Assembly (NCBI GenBank): GCA_017480395.1
Contig: JAFVAS010000030.1
Coordinates: 1-6,855, forward strand
DNA length: 6,855 nt
Direction: 5' to 3'
DNA from: Oscillospiraceae bacterium
GTDB taxonomy: Bacteria; Bacillota; Clostridia; Oscillospirales; Oscillospiraceae
Shown: positions 1-5,428 of the stretch, piece by piece
Layout of the letters: each line of letters starts with the position of its first letter
How positions within the stretch are numbered: the first letter of the stretch is position 1
Translations under genes and position numbers: made by a program
Notes under the pieces: model-generated
Seen by the model: only the letters and a program-made list of their open reading frames with translations
Database searches by the model: none
Told to the model about the DNA's origin: nothing

Positions 1-2
1 AG

Positions 3-656
3 GAGCGGCTGCTCTCCCTGCGGCTGCTGATCCCCATCGTGGTGCTCTTCTGCATTATCATCATCGGCGCCTATGCGGGCTTCTTTACCGCCACCGTCGG
101 CGGCGCCATCGGCGCGGCCTGCGTGATGTTCTACGCCATCTTCATCAAGCGCATGAAGCTGAAAGAGGTCTTCGAGTGTGCGGTGGAGTCCATCATCCTG
201 AACAGCAATATGTTCGCCCTGCTGCTGGCCGGCACCATGTTCGGGCGTATGATTACCCTGACCCGGCTGCCGGACGCGCTCATCAACGCCATCTCCAACC
301 TGCATGCCCCGGTGATCGTGATCTTCACCCTGATCGTCGTCTTCTACTTCGTGGCCGGCGCCGTGATGGACATCATGTCCTGCATGATTATCACCGTCCC
401 CATCATCTTCCCGCTGATGACCTCCATGGGCTTTGACCCCTATGCGATCCTGATCTTCCTGGTCATCATGATCAACCTGGGTTCCATCTCTCCCCCCATC
501 GGCATGGGCGTGTTTGTCTCCGCTCAGGCGGTGAATGTGGATCCCAAGATCATCTTCAAGGGCATCTGGCCCTACTGCCTGGTGAACATCGCCTGCGCCT
601 ATGTCATCGCCTTTGTGCCCCAGATCATCAACTTCCTGCCCGATCTGCTGGCCTGA
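3..656 (+). CDS. TRAP transporter large permease subunit, DctM type (5' truncated)
   Basis: This is the C-terminal half of the large membrane subunit of a TRAP transporter, the channel-forming part that imports a substrate, usually a carboxylate, using a sodium gradient. The reading frame is open from base 3 with no convincing start, so the gene begins upstream; about 217 residues are visible against roughly 425 for the family. The visible part is strongly hydrophobic with about six membrane segments. It shows a GFFTATVGGAIGA stretch like the family's 'GxFTPTEAA' motif, a GAVMDI segment, and the characteristic late SPPIGMGVFV motif followed by a final helix ending FLPDLL, as in other DctM C-termini. 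The partner binding-protein gene follows 63 nt downstream; P after M is less usual than the P-Q-M order. The small DctQ subunit is not in the window and could lie upstream or be fused. Family assignment is firm; the substrate is unknown. Confidence 0.9.
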   Translation, partial: ERLLSLRLLIPIVVLFCIIIIGAYAGFFTATVGGAIGAACVMFYAIFIKRMKLKEVFECAVESIILNSNMFALLLAGTMFGRMITLTRLPDALINAISNLHAPVIVIFTLIVVFYFVAGAVMDIMSCMIITVPIIFPLMTSMGFDPYAILIFLVIMINLGSISPPIGMGVFVSAQAVNVDPKIIFKGIWPYCLVNIACAYVIAFVPQIINFLPDLLA

Positions 657-719
657 TCCCATCATCGAGCATCCGGATAGGGTGCGTAAATAGAACAAAA
701 TCATTGAGGAGGAAACACT

Positions 720-1889
720 GTGAAAAAACTGATCGCATTACTGCTTGCTATGGCCATGGCCTTCGCCCTGGTCAGCTGCGGCTCCGGCTCCGCCGCCCCT
801 GCCGCGTCTGCCGCTCCCTCCGCGGGGAATGAGGCCGCTCCTGCGGGAGAGACCACTGAGACCGGTGACTTTGGCGACGTCGCCAACGATCCCGCCGTCA
901 CCCTGACCGCCGCCTCCGCCTTCACCTCCACCCAGCTGCCCGGCATGTTCTGGGAGTACTTTAAGGAGGATGTGGAGAAGCTGTCCGGCGGCTCCATCAC
1001 CGTGGATCTGTATCTGGGCGGCACCCTGTGCGGCCCGGACGAGGAGATGTCCATGCTGTCCAACGGCTCCATCGACATGATGATGGCCTTCCTGCCCGCC
1101 AATGCCTTTGTTACCCCCGCCATCGAGTCCATCTACTATACGCCCGCTGACATCGAGACCTCCCAGAAGATCATGAACTACATCTTCTTCGAGGACGCGG
1201 AGAGCGCGCCTGTTGTGGCGGAGACCTTTGCCGCCAACAACGCCACCCTGCTGCCCGCCTTTGTGGTCACCTCCGACATCGTCTTCGCCAGCACCCAGAG
1301 TGTCAGCTCCTGGGCGGATATGTATTCCGGCAAGTTCGGCTGCCCCATGGACGCCAACTACACCGACATGGGCTATCAGAACCTGGTCACTGTCATGGAC
1401 GCCGACTGGTATGAGTCCATGCGCACCGGTCTGTGCGACAGCATTCAGGCCACCGCCGCCGACATCGTCAGCAGCAAGATCTATGAGGTCGCCAAGAGCT
1501 ACGTTGTCTGCCCGGCCAACCGGGTGGATCACCTGATGACCATCAACACCGACACGCTGAACAGCCTGACGGAGAATCAGCAGGCTGTGATCTATCAGGC
1601 CTGCGCCGACCTGCTGGCCTACTCCGCCGAGGTTCAGAATGATCTGTATGACCAGTTCGAAAGCGTCGTCAACGACAACGGCGGCACCATCATCCAGATG
1701 ACCGACGAGGAGTTCAACTGGTTCATGTACTGCGGCAACATCCTGGGCTGGAAGACCGGTCTGGAGACCCTGGCCGTCGCCACCGATTCCGTTGACCAGA
1801 TGGCCGCCGTTCAGGCCGCCACCAAGACCGCCTATAACACCTACACCGACATCGACTTTGATGCGCTGGAGGCCCAGTACGCTGGGTAA
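720..1889 (+). CDS. TRAP transporter substrate-binding lipoprotein, DctP family
   Basis: This is the extracytoplasmic binding subunit of a TRAP transporter, which captures the ligand outside the cell and delivers it to the DctM channel encoded just upstream. The GTG start is set by AGGAGG at 707-712, seven bases before it. The 389-residue product starts MKKLIALLLAMAMA and has a lipobox LVSC with the lipidated Cys at residue 20, then an Ala/Ser/Pro/Gly-rich tether to about residue 50, which explains why it is longer than the usual 330-360. The body follows the family plan: a KLSGGSITVDLYLGG segment, a GPDEEMSML helix with NGSIDM, and a late EVAKSYVV...LTENQQAVI region. The usual 'GlKiR' ligand-binding motif appears here as GKFGCP (residues 204-209), so the carboxylate-binding Arg seems to be Gly207; this is an alignment by eye. 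The substrate cannot be named. Confidence 0.9.
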   Translation: MKKLIALLLAMAMAFALVSCGSGSAAPAASAAPSAGNEAAPAGETTETGDFGDVANDPAVTLTAASAFTSTQLPGMFWEYFKEDVEKLSGGSITVDLYLGGTLCGPDEEMSMLSNGSIDMMMAFLPANAFVTPAIESIYYTPADIETSQKIMNYIFFEDAESAPVVAETFAANNATLLPAFVVTSDIVFASTQSVSSWADMYSGKFGCPMDANYTDMGYQNLVTVMDADWYESMRTGLCDSIQATAADIVSSKIYEVAKSYVVCPANRVDHLMTINTDTLNSLTENQQAVIYQACADLLAYSAEVQNDLYDQFESVVNDNGGTIIQMTDEEFNWFMYCGNILGWKTGLETLAVATDSVDQMAAVQAATKTAYNTYTDIDFDALEAQYAG

Positions 1890-1909
1890 CGTCTGCTGCT
1901 GACGGATTG

Positions 1910-1950
1910 AAAAAGGGCTGCGCCCCCGGTATCTGTGCTGGGGGCGCTGC
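1910..1950 (-). terminator. Hairpin with the U-tract on the minus strand, before the deacetylase gene
   Basis: GCGCCCCC (1920-1927) pairs perfectly with GGGGGCGC (1940-1947) around a 12-nt loop. Beyond a T-T mismatch two more pairs form (1917-1918 with 1949-1950). On the minus strand the stem is followed by CC and then five T (complement of 1910-1914), the layout of an intrinsic terminator. On the plus strand the stem is followed by TTCCGC, with no T-run, and the ribosome binding site of the next gene starts only seven bases later. No minus-strand gene is seen nearby, so it may stop antisense transcription, be a decayed terminator, or act as a plus-strand intercistronic stem affecting translation or mRNA stability. 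Confidence 0.45.
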
Positions 1951-1956
1951 TTCCGC

Positions 1957-1963
1957 AAGGAGG
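1957..1963 (+). promoter_or_regulatory. Ribosome binding site that sets the deacetylase start
   Basis: AAGGAGG is a near-perfect anti-16S match. It lies four bases before the ATG at 1968 and seven before the ATG at 1971. Seven matches the spacing used by the binding-protein gene upstream, so 1971 is preferred. It rules out the upstream in-frame start at 1935, which would lie inside the hairpin and has no such site. Confidence 0.85.
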
Positions 1964-1970
1964 AATCATG

Positions 1971-3014
1971 ATGAAAATCCAGGAGATGGCCGATGCCCTT
2001 CGCCGCTATGAGCAGGAGGTCGCAAAGACCAACATTTTCCGCTACACCAACACGGTGGACAGAGTGGAGCGGTATCCCAATATTTTCGGTATGAACTTTG
2101 AGGTGATGATGTCCACCCCCGATGAGAAAAAGGCGGAGGTTTTTCTGGCTCAGCAGCGGCGCGCCGATGTGATGCGTCGGCTGATGACGGGCCAGACGGT
2201 GGGGGACGACGAGGTGCGGGAGAGCTTCGGCTTCTCCCTGGCCGAGCTGGAGGCCTGCCGCCGCGAGCAGGAGCCGCTGAAAAAGCCCATCCCGTCCAAC
2301 CTCTGCGTGCTGTGCTTTGACGACGCGCTGAAGAGCCAGTACGACGTGGCCCTGCCCGTGCTGAAGGAGCTGGGCTTCAACGCCACCTTCTTCATCACCG
2401 AGATGCAGGAGACCCCCCGGGACCGTCCCTTTGAGGACAAGAGCGTCTATATGACCTGGGAGCAGATCAAGGAGATCGAGGATGCGGGCTTTGAGCTGGG
2501 CAACCACTCGCTGCACCATGTCTTTGGCTCTCAGAACATGGGACGGGACTTCAACCTGGAGCAGATCCGGGGCATGGAGGCGGAGTTCGAGGCCCACGGG
2601 CTGAAGAAGCCGGTGACCTACGCCTATCCCAGCGGCATCAGCAACCCGGAGGTGGTGGCCTGCGCCCGGGCGTGCGGCTATCGCTGGGGCCGGGGCAACC
2701 AGGAGAAGGGCAAGGAGGGCATCCGGGGCATGACCTATTATGACCCCCATCAGGATTCCCCTCTGGCCATCTGCAACTTCGGCGACCCGGACTTCTACTC
2801 CGAGGAATTTTTGCGCAGGCGCATTGCCGACACCCCCGAGGGCATGATCTTCGGACTTACCTATCACGGCGTCTCCGATGCGGAGTGGCTGGGCCCCTGC
2901 TCCTTCCGCCGCCAGATGGAGGTGCTCAGGGAGATGGGGACCCGGGTCATCTCCATGGCCCAGCTGGAGGAGTTCATCGACCCGGAGAAGGCCTATCAGT
3001 ATACCATCGACTAA
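1971..3014 (+). CDS. Cytosolic NodB-fold hydrolase (polysaccharide deacetylase-like)
   Basis: This is a predicted metal-dependent hydrolase of the carbohydrate esterase 4 / NodB superfamily, whose members remove N- or O-acyl groups from sugars or, in the allantoinase-like branch, open small amides. The 347-residue product keeps the metal triad: FDD at 116-118, then HSLHH at 179-183 (His179 and His183). Later come YAYPSG (217-222), in the place of the family's third motif, and LTYHG with His299 near the C-terminus, matching the final His motif. There is no signal peptide or membrane segment, so it should act in the cytoplasm, unlike secreted peptidoglycan or chitin deacetylases. Residues 1-110 form a charged, mostly helical extension that I do not recognise. 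The gene follows the TRAP binding protein by 81 nt and is closed by a terminator, suggesting it acts on the imported compound (inference). The ATG at 1968 is an alternative start, one residue longer. Confidence 0.85.
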   Translation: MKIQEMADALRRYEQEVAKTNIFRYTNTVDRVERYPNIFGMNFEVMMSTPDEKKAEVFLAQQRRADVMRRLMTGQTVGDDEVRESFGFSLAELEACRREQEPLKKPIPSNLCVLCFDDALKSQYDVALPVLKELGFNATFFITEMQETPRDRPFEDKSVYMTWEQIKEIEDAGFELGNHSLHHVFGSQNMGRDFNLEQIRGMEAEFEAHGLKKPVTYAYPSGISNPEVVACARACGYRWGRGNQEKGKEGIRGMTYYDPHQDSPLAICNFGDPDFYSEEFLRRRIADTPEGMIFGLTYHGVSDAEWLGPCSFRRQMEVLREMGTRVISMAQLEEFIDPEKAYQYTID

Positions 3015-3028
3015 ACCGATTTTGGCGC

Positions 3029-3063
3029 AGCCGGTCTCCTTGGGAGGCCGGCTGTCGTTTTGT
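3029..3063 (+). terminator. Intrinsic terminator after the deacetylase gene
   Basis: An 11-bp stem forms between 3029-3039 and 3043-3053 (AGCCGG...CCGGCT at its base, one G-T wobble) with a three-base loop. It is followed by GTCGTTTTG, a short T-tract. It starts 14 nt after the deacetylase stop codon and separates the TRAP/deacetylase unit from the symporter unit. Confidence 0.85.
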
Positions 3064-3105
3064 CCATATATGACATAAACGTAATAAAAACATATAAAAA
3101 TATGA

Positions 3106-3118
3106 ATTGGAATCCAAT
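3106..3118. promoter_or_regulatory. Perfect 6-1-6 palindrome, candidate operator
   Basis: ATTGGAATCCAAT is a perfect inverted repeat, ATTGGA and TCCAAT around one A. It overlaps the likely -35 hexamer of the symporter promoter, where a bound repressor would block RNA polymerase. A second, shorter inverted repeat, CATAT-AAAA-ATATG (3091-3104), lies directly upstream. The spacing does not fit the T-N11-A pattern of LysR-type regulators, so the regulator next door is not an obvious binder. Confidence 0.5.
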
Positions 3119-3137
3119 GCGCGGGTAGTGATATAGT
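3107..3137 (+). promoter_or_regulatory. Candidate promoter of the symporter unit with an extended -10
   Basis: TGATATAGT (3129-3137) is an extended -10 element (TG-N-TATAGT, five of six to consensus). A -35 candidate TTGGAA lies at 3107-3112, four of six to consensus, with a long 19-bp spacer that the TG element could offset. The DNA from about 3061 to 3118 is strikingly AT-rich within a GC-rich window, as expected of a promoter with an upstream A-tract region. Transcription would start near 3144, leaving a leader of about 60 nt before the symporter ATG. Confidence 0.6.
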
Positions 3138-3148
3138 ATGAATATCGA

Positions 3149-3165
3149 GCGGGAGGGCATCCCGC
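3149..3165 (+). other. Hairpin in the symporter mRNA leader
   Basis: GCGGGA (3149-3154) pairs perfectly with TCCCGC (3160-3165) around the loop GGGCA. It lies just downstream of the predicted transcription start and covers GGGAGGG, a purine-rich stretch that could serve as a ribosome binding site for the small reading frame at 3168. It is too short and lacks a T-run, so it is not a terminator. It could stabilise the 5' end of the message or hide that site. Confidence 0.4.
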
Positions 3166-3167
3166 CC

Positions 3168-3191
3168 ATGAGAGAAAATGCCGCAATTTGA
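3168..3191 (+). CDS. Possible seven-codon leader peptide (speculative)
   Basis: ATG at 3168 opens a reading frame encoding MRENAAI and ends with TGA at 3189-3191. The last base of that stop is the first base of the symporter's AGGAGG ribosome binding site. GGGAGGG at 3151-3157 lies ten bases before the ATG and is partly held in the leader hairpin. If translated, a ribosome ending here would sit on the symporter initiation region, so the reading frame could couple translation. A seven-codon frame can easily arise by chance and the peptide has no run of a regulatory amino acid, so this is recorded as a possibility only. Confidence 0.15.
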   Translation: MRENAAI

Positions 3192-3196
3192 GGAGG
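3191..3196 (+). promoter_or_regulatory. Ribosome binding site that sets the symporter start
   Basis: AGGAGG lies eight bases before the ATG at 3205. It falls inside the longer in-frame extension beginning at the ATG at 3178, which has no good site of its own, so 3205 is the start. Confidence 0.9.
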
Positions 3197-3204
3197 TACA
3201 CCAC

Positions 3205-4554
3205 ATGGATCAAAAGCTATCGCTGAAAGAACGCCTGGGCTATGGCCTGGGCACCACCGGTGAGCAGTTCCCGAACTTCCTGGTTCAGACGTTCCTGTTC
3301 GCCTACTTCAACCTGGTTGTCGGCCTGAACGCCGGCATCATCGCCACCATCATGCTGATCGCCCGCGTCTGGGACGCCGTCAATGACCCGATCATGGGCG
3401 TCATCGCCGACCGCACCCGTTCCCGCTGGGGCAGCTATCGTCCCTGGGCCTTCTTCGCCACCATCCCCATGGCCATCTTCCTGGTGCTGACCTTCACCAA
3501 TGTGGGCGGAAGCACCGGCTTCAAGGCCGTCTACTGCGCGGTGATGTACATTCTGTTCGGCATGTCCAACACCGCCTCCCTGATCCCCCTGGGCTCCATG
3601 GCCAACGTCCTGACCGAGGACAGCCAGGAGCGCGCCGTGCTGGGCACCTTCCGGGAGCTCGGCTCCTCCATCGGCAACCTGGCCGGTTCCATCCTGGTTC
3701 CCCTGATCGTCACCGCCTTCGTCTCCTCCGGCATGGGCGAGGCCCGGGGCTATCAGCTGACCGCCATCGTGCTGGGCATCCTGCTGATCGTCTTCGTCGG
3801 CATCACCTTCTTCACCACCAAGGAGCGGGTCGTGCCCCCCAAACCCGAGGGCAATATTCTCAAGTCCTTCCTGGTGCTGAAGGGCAACGTCCCCGGCATC
3901 TGCATCATCCTGTTCTTCTTCTTCATCGCCACCGCCATCATCACCCGCCAGATGTTCAACGCCTACTACGGCATGTTCGTGCTGGGCAATGAGGGCCTGG
4001 GCAACAGCCTGCTGGTGGTCATGTCCATCGCCGCCTTCTGCATCATGTACTTCGGCCCCATGATGGTCAAGAAATGGGGCAAGAAGCCGGTGCTTTACAT
4101 CGGCTGCGGCCTGGTCATCCTGGGCGGCCTGATCTTCTGGGTCGCCGGAACCAACGGCCCCCTGAACCTGATCGCCTCCTTCATCGTCGGCATGGGCCAG
4201 AACCTGACCTTCTCCGGCGTCTGGAGCATCATCCCCGACACCGCCGACTACGGCGAGTATAAGAACGGCCATCACGCTCCCGGCGCCATGTACGCCATCG
4301 CCAACTTCGGCATGAAGATGGGCATGACCCTGGCCAGCTCCCTGATGGGCTGGGGCCTGATGTGGGCCGGCTTTGATGAGACCGCCGCCGTCCAGGCCGC
4401 CGGCGTGGCCTCCGGCCTGCGCACCTTCAACGCCCTGTCCCTCATCATCCCCACGGTCTGCGCCATTCTGGTCATGATCCCCTACAAGCTGACCGCTGAG
4501 AAGTCCGCCGAGGTCGTCAAGGCTCTGGAGGAGCGCCGCGCCGCCGAGAAGTAA
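3205..4554 (+). CDS. GPH-family sugar:cation symporter (MFS_2, MelB-like)
   Basis: This is a predicted inner-membrane symporter of the glycoside-pentoside-hexuronide:cation family, which imports sugars, glycosides or uronides with sodium or protons. The 449-residue product is the usual length and has the hydrophobicity of about 12 membrane helices. The family signature is clear: ARVWDAVNDPIMGVIADRT continuing to RWGSYRPW (residues 53-81), with Arg54, Asp57 and Asp61 in the positions of the cation-site residues of MelB. A central TEDSQERA loop and a late DTADYGEY motif also fit the family. By eye, the two sugar-binding Asp residues of MelB (19 and 124) are replaced here by Gln21 and a Leu in the SLIPLG segment, so melibiose-type substrates are unlikely. 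It is the first gene of its unit, under its own promoter, with a metallo-hydrolase gene 77 nt downstream. Glucuronides or other uronides are plausible but unproven. Confidence 0.9.
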   Translation: MDQKLSLKERLGYGLGTTGEQFPNFLVQTFLFAYFNLVVGLNAGIIATIMLIARVWDAVNDPIMGVIADRTRSRWGSYRPWAFFATIPMAIFLVLTFTNVGGSTGFKAVYCAVMYILFGMSNTASLIPLGSMANVLTEDSQERAVLGTFRELGSSIGNLAGSILVPLIVTAFVSSGMGEARGYQLTAIVLGILLIVFVGITFFTTKERVVPPKPEGNILKSFLVLKGNVPGICIILFFFFIATAIITRQMFNAYYGMFVLGNEGLGNSLLVVMSIAAFCIMYFGPMMVKKWGKKPVLYIGCGLVILGGLIFWVAGTNGPLNLIASFIVGMGQNLTFSGVWSIIPDTADYGEYKNGHHAPGAMYAIANFGMKMGMTLASSLMGWGLMWAGFDETAAVQAAGVASGLRTFNALSLIIPTVCAILVMIPYKLTAEKSAEVVKALEERRAAEK

Positions 4555-4572
4555 TCCATACCGAAATCCAGT

Positions 4573-4604
4573 TGTTCGCCCGGCGGTCTCCCACCGGGCG
4601 AACA
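4573..4604 (+). other. Strong intercistronic hairpin without a T-tract
   Basis: TGTTCGCCCGG (4573-4583) pairs perfectly over 11 bp with CCGGGCGAACA (4594-4604) around a ten-base loop. It sits between the symporter stop and the hydrolase start. The sequence after it, GTGTTCAAGC, has no T-run, so full termination is unlikely. It may protect the 3' end of the symporter message, set relative expression of the two genes, or be a weak terminator. Confidence 0.6.
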
Positions 4605-4631
4605 GTGTTCAAGCAGAAAAGAGGAACTGAA

Positions 4632-5357
4632 ATGGCAAACGTGATACAGTACCAGTCCGGCATGTCCAACGGCTATTTTGTCATCGAGGGCGACAGCGTC
4701 ATCGCCGTGGACGGCGGGGCCCTGTACGGTCGGGAGCATGTGGAGCAGGCATGTCTGGACGCCGGGATCGACCCCGCCCGCATCCGCCTGATCGTGGCCA
4801 CCCACGCCCATGTGGATCACACCTGCAACCTGGAGGAGCTGCGCCAGCTCTCCGGCGCGCCCATCGCCGTCAGCAAGGCCGGGGAGCAGGACATGATCCG
4901 GGCGGAGATGCCCCACGTCTTCCCCCGCAACTCCATCGGGGACGAGATCATGGCCTTTGCCCGCAGCCAGGGCGGGATGCCCGACGACTATCTGCCCCCC
5001 ATCACCCCGGACATCGCCTGGGAGGGGGAGCTCGACCTGCACCCCTACGGCATCTCCGGCAAGGTCATCTTCACCCCCGGCCACTCCCTGTCGGACAGCT
5101 GTGTGATTCTGGAGGACGGGCAGGCCATCCTGGGCGACCTGATGGTGGAGGATCAGTTCACCCACGGCAAGCCCACCATGGCCTATTTCGGCTATGACCC
5201 GGATCGGAAGAAGGCCAACCGGATGCTGCTGCCCTCCCTGGAGAAGCTGAGCGCCACCGGCGCGCAGACCTTCTATTCCGGCCACGGCGGCCCCTTCACC
5301 CGCGCCCAGTTTGACGAGGCTCTGGCGGAGGCCAAGGCCCAGGACGCGGCGCTTTAA
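4632..5357 (+). CDS. Metallo-beta-lactamase-fold hydrolase
   Basis: This is a predicted cytosolic zinc-dependent hydrolase of the metallo-beta-lactamase superfamily, a group that includes glyoxalase II-like thioesterases, lactonases and phosphodiesterases. The 241-residue product has the full set of metal ligands: HAHVDH at 58-63 (His58, His60, Asp62, His63), TPGHS with His151, GDLM with Asp169, and SGHGGP with His218. There is no signal peptide. The start at 4632 has AGAGGA six bases upstream; the longer in-frame frame from 4572 would begin inside the intercistronic hairpin. It is 77 nt downstream of the symporter gene with the same orientation and is followed by a strong terminator, so the two are probably co-expressed and the enzyme may act on the imported compound or a toxic by-product (inference). 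The sequence does not tell which ester, lactone or thioester it cleaves. Confidence 0.9.
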   Translation: MANVIQYQSGMSNGYFVIEGDSVIAVDGGALYGREHVEQACLDAGIDPARIRLIVATHAHVDHTCNLEELRQLSGAPIAVSKAGEQDMIRAEMPHVFPRNSIGDEIMAFARSQGGMPDDYLPPITPDIAWEGELDLHPYGISGKVIFTPGHSLSDSCVILEDGQAILGDLMVEDQFTHGKPTMAYFGYDPDRKKANRMLLPSLEKLSATGAQTFYSGHGGPFTRAQFDEALAEAKAQDAAL

Positions 5358-5368
5358 AATTGTGGAAG

Positions 5369-5408
5369 AAAAGGCCCCATCCGCACTTCGGTGCGGGTGG
5401 GGCCTTTT
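5369..5408. terminator. Bidirectional intrinsic terminator between convergent genes
   Basis: An 18-bp stem (5369-5386 with 5391-5408, one wobble position) is closed by a C(TTCG)G tetraloop, one of the most stable known in RNA. The base of the stem is AAAA on the left and TTTT on the right, so both strands end in a T-run. It begins 12 nt after the hydrolase stop codon and ends 20 nt before the end of the convergent regulator gene, so it can end both transcripts. Confidence 0.95.
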
Positions 5409-5428
5409 GCTGTGTTGGCGGTGGGGCG

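Noticed and set aside
657..719. Possible promoter or terminator between the dctM-like and dctP-like genes
   Set aside because: No convincing -35/-10 pair and only a weak imperfect stem (GCATCC with GGGTGC) were seen; the 63-nt gap is better read as an ordinary operon spacer.
3073..3095. Possible catabolite-repression (cre) site around ATAAACGTAATA
   Set aside because: Only the central ACG region fits; the TG on the left and CA on the right that define cre sites are missing.
3178..3204. Upstream in-frame ATG of the symporter gene at 3178
   Set aside because: The added residues would be encoded by the AGGAGG site itself, and no ribosome binding site precedes 3178.
738..3206. An 822-codon open frame on the minus strand spanning the binding-protein and deacetylase genes
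   Set aside because: It is in exact codon register with both plus-strand genes, which share a frame, so it stays open simply because they avoid TTA, CTA and TCA codons. It ends exactly opposite the TTA leucine codon at 738-740. Its His/Gly/Asp/Ala-rich translation has no domain.
3217..4275. A 352-codon minus-strand open frame inside the symporter gene
   Set aside because: It is also in codon register with the sense gene and explained by its codon choice; the low-complexity His/Asp/Gly product resembles no protein.
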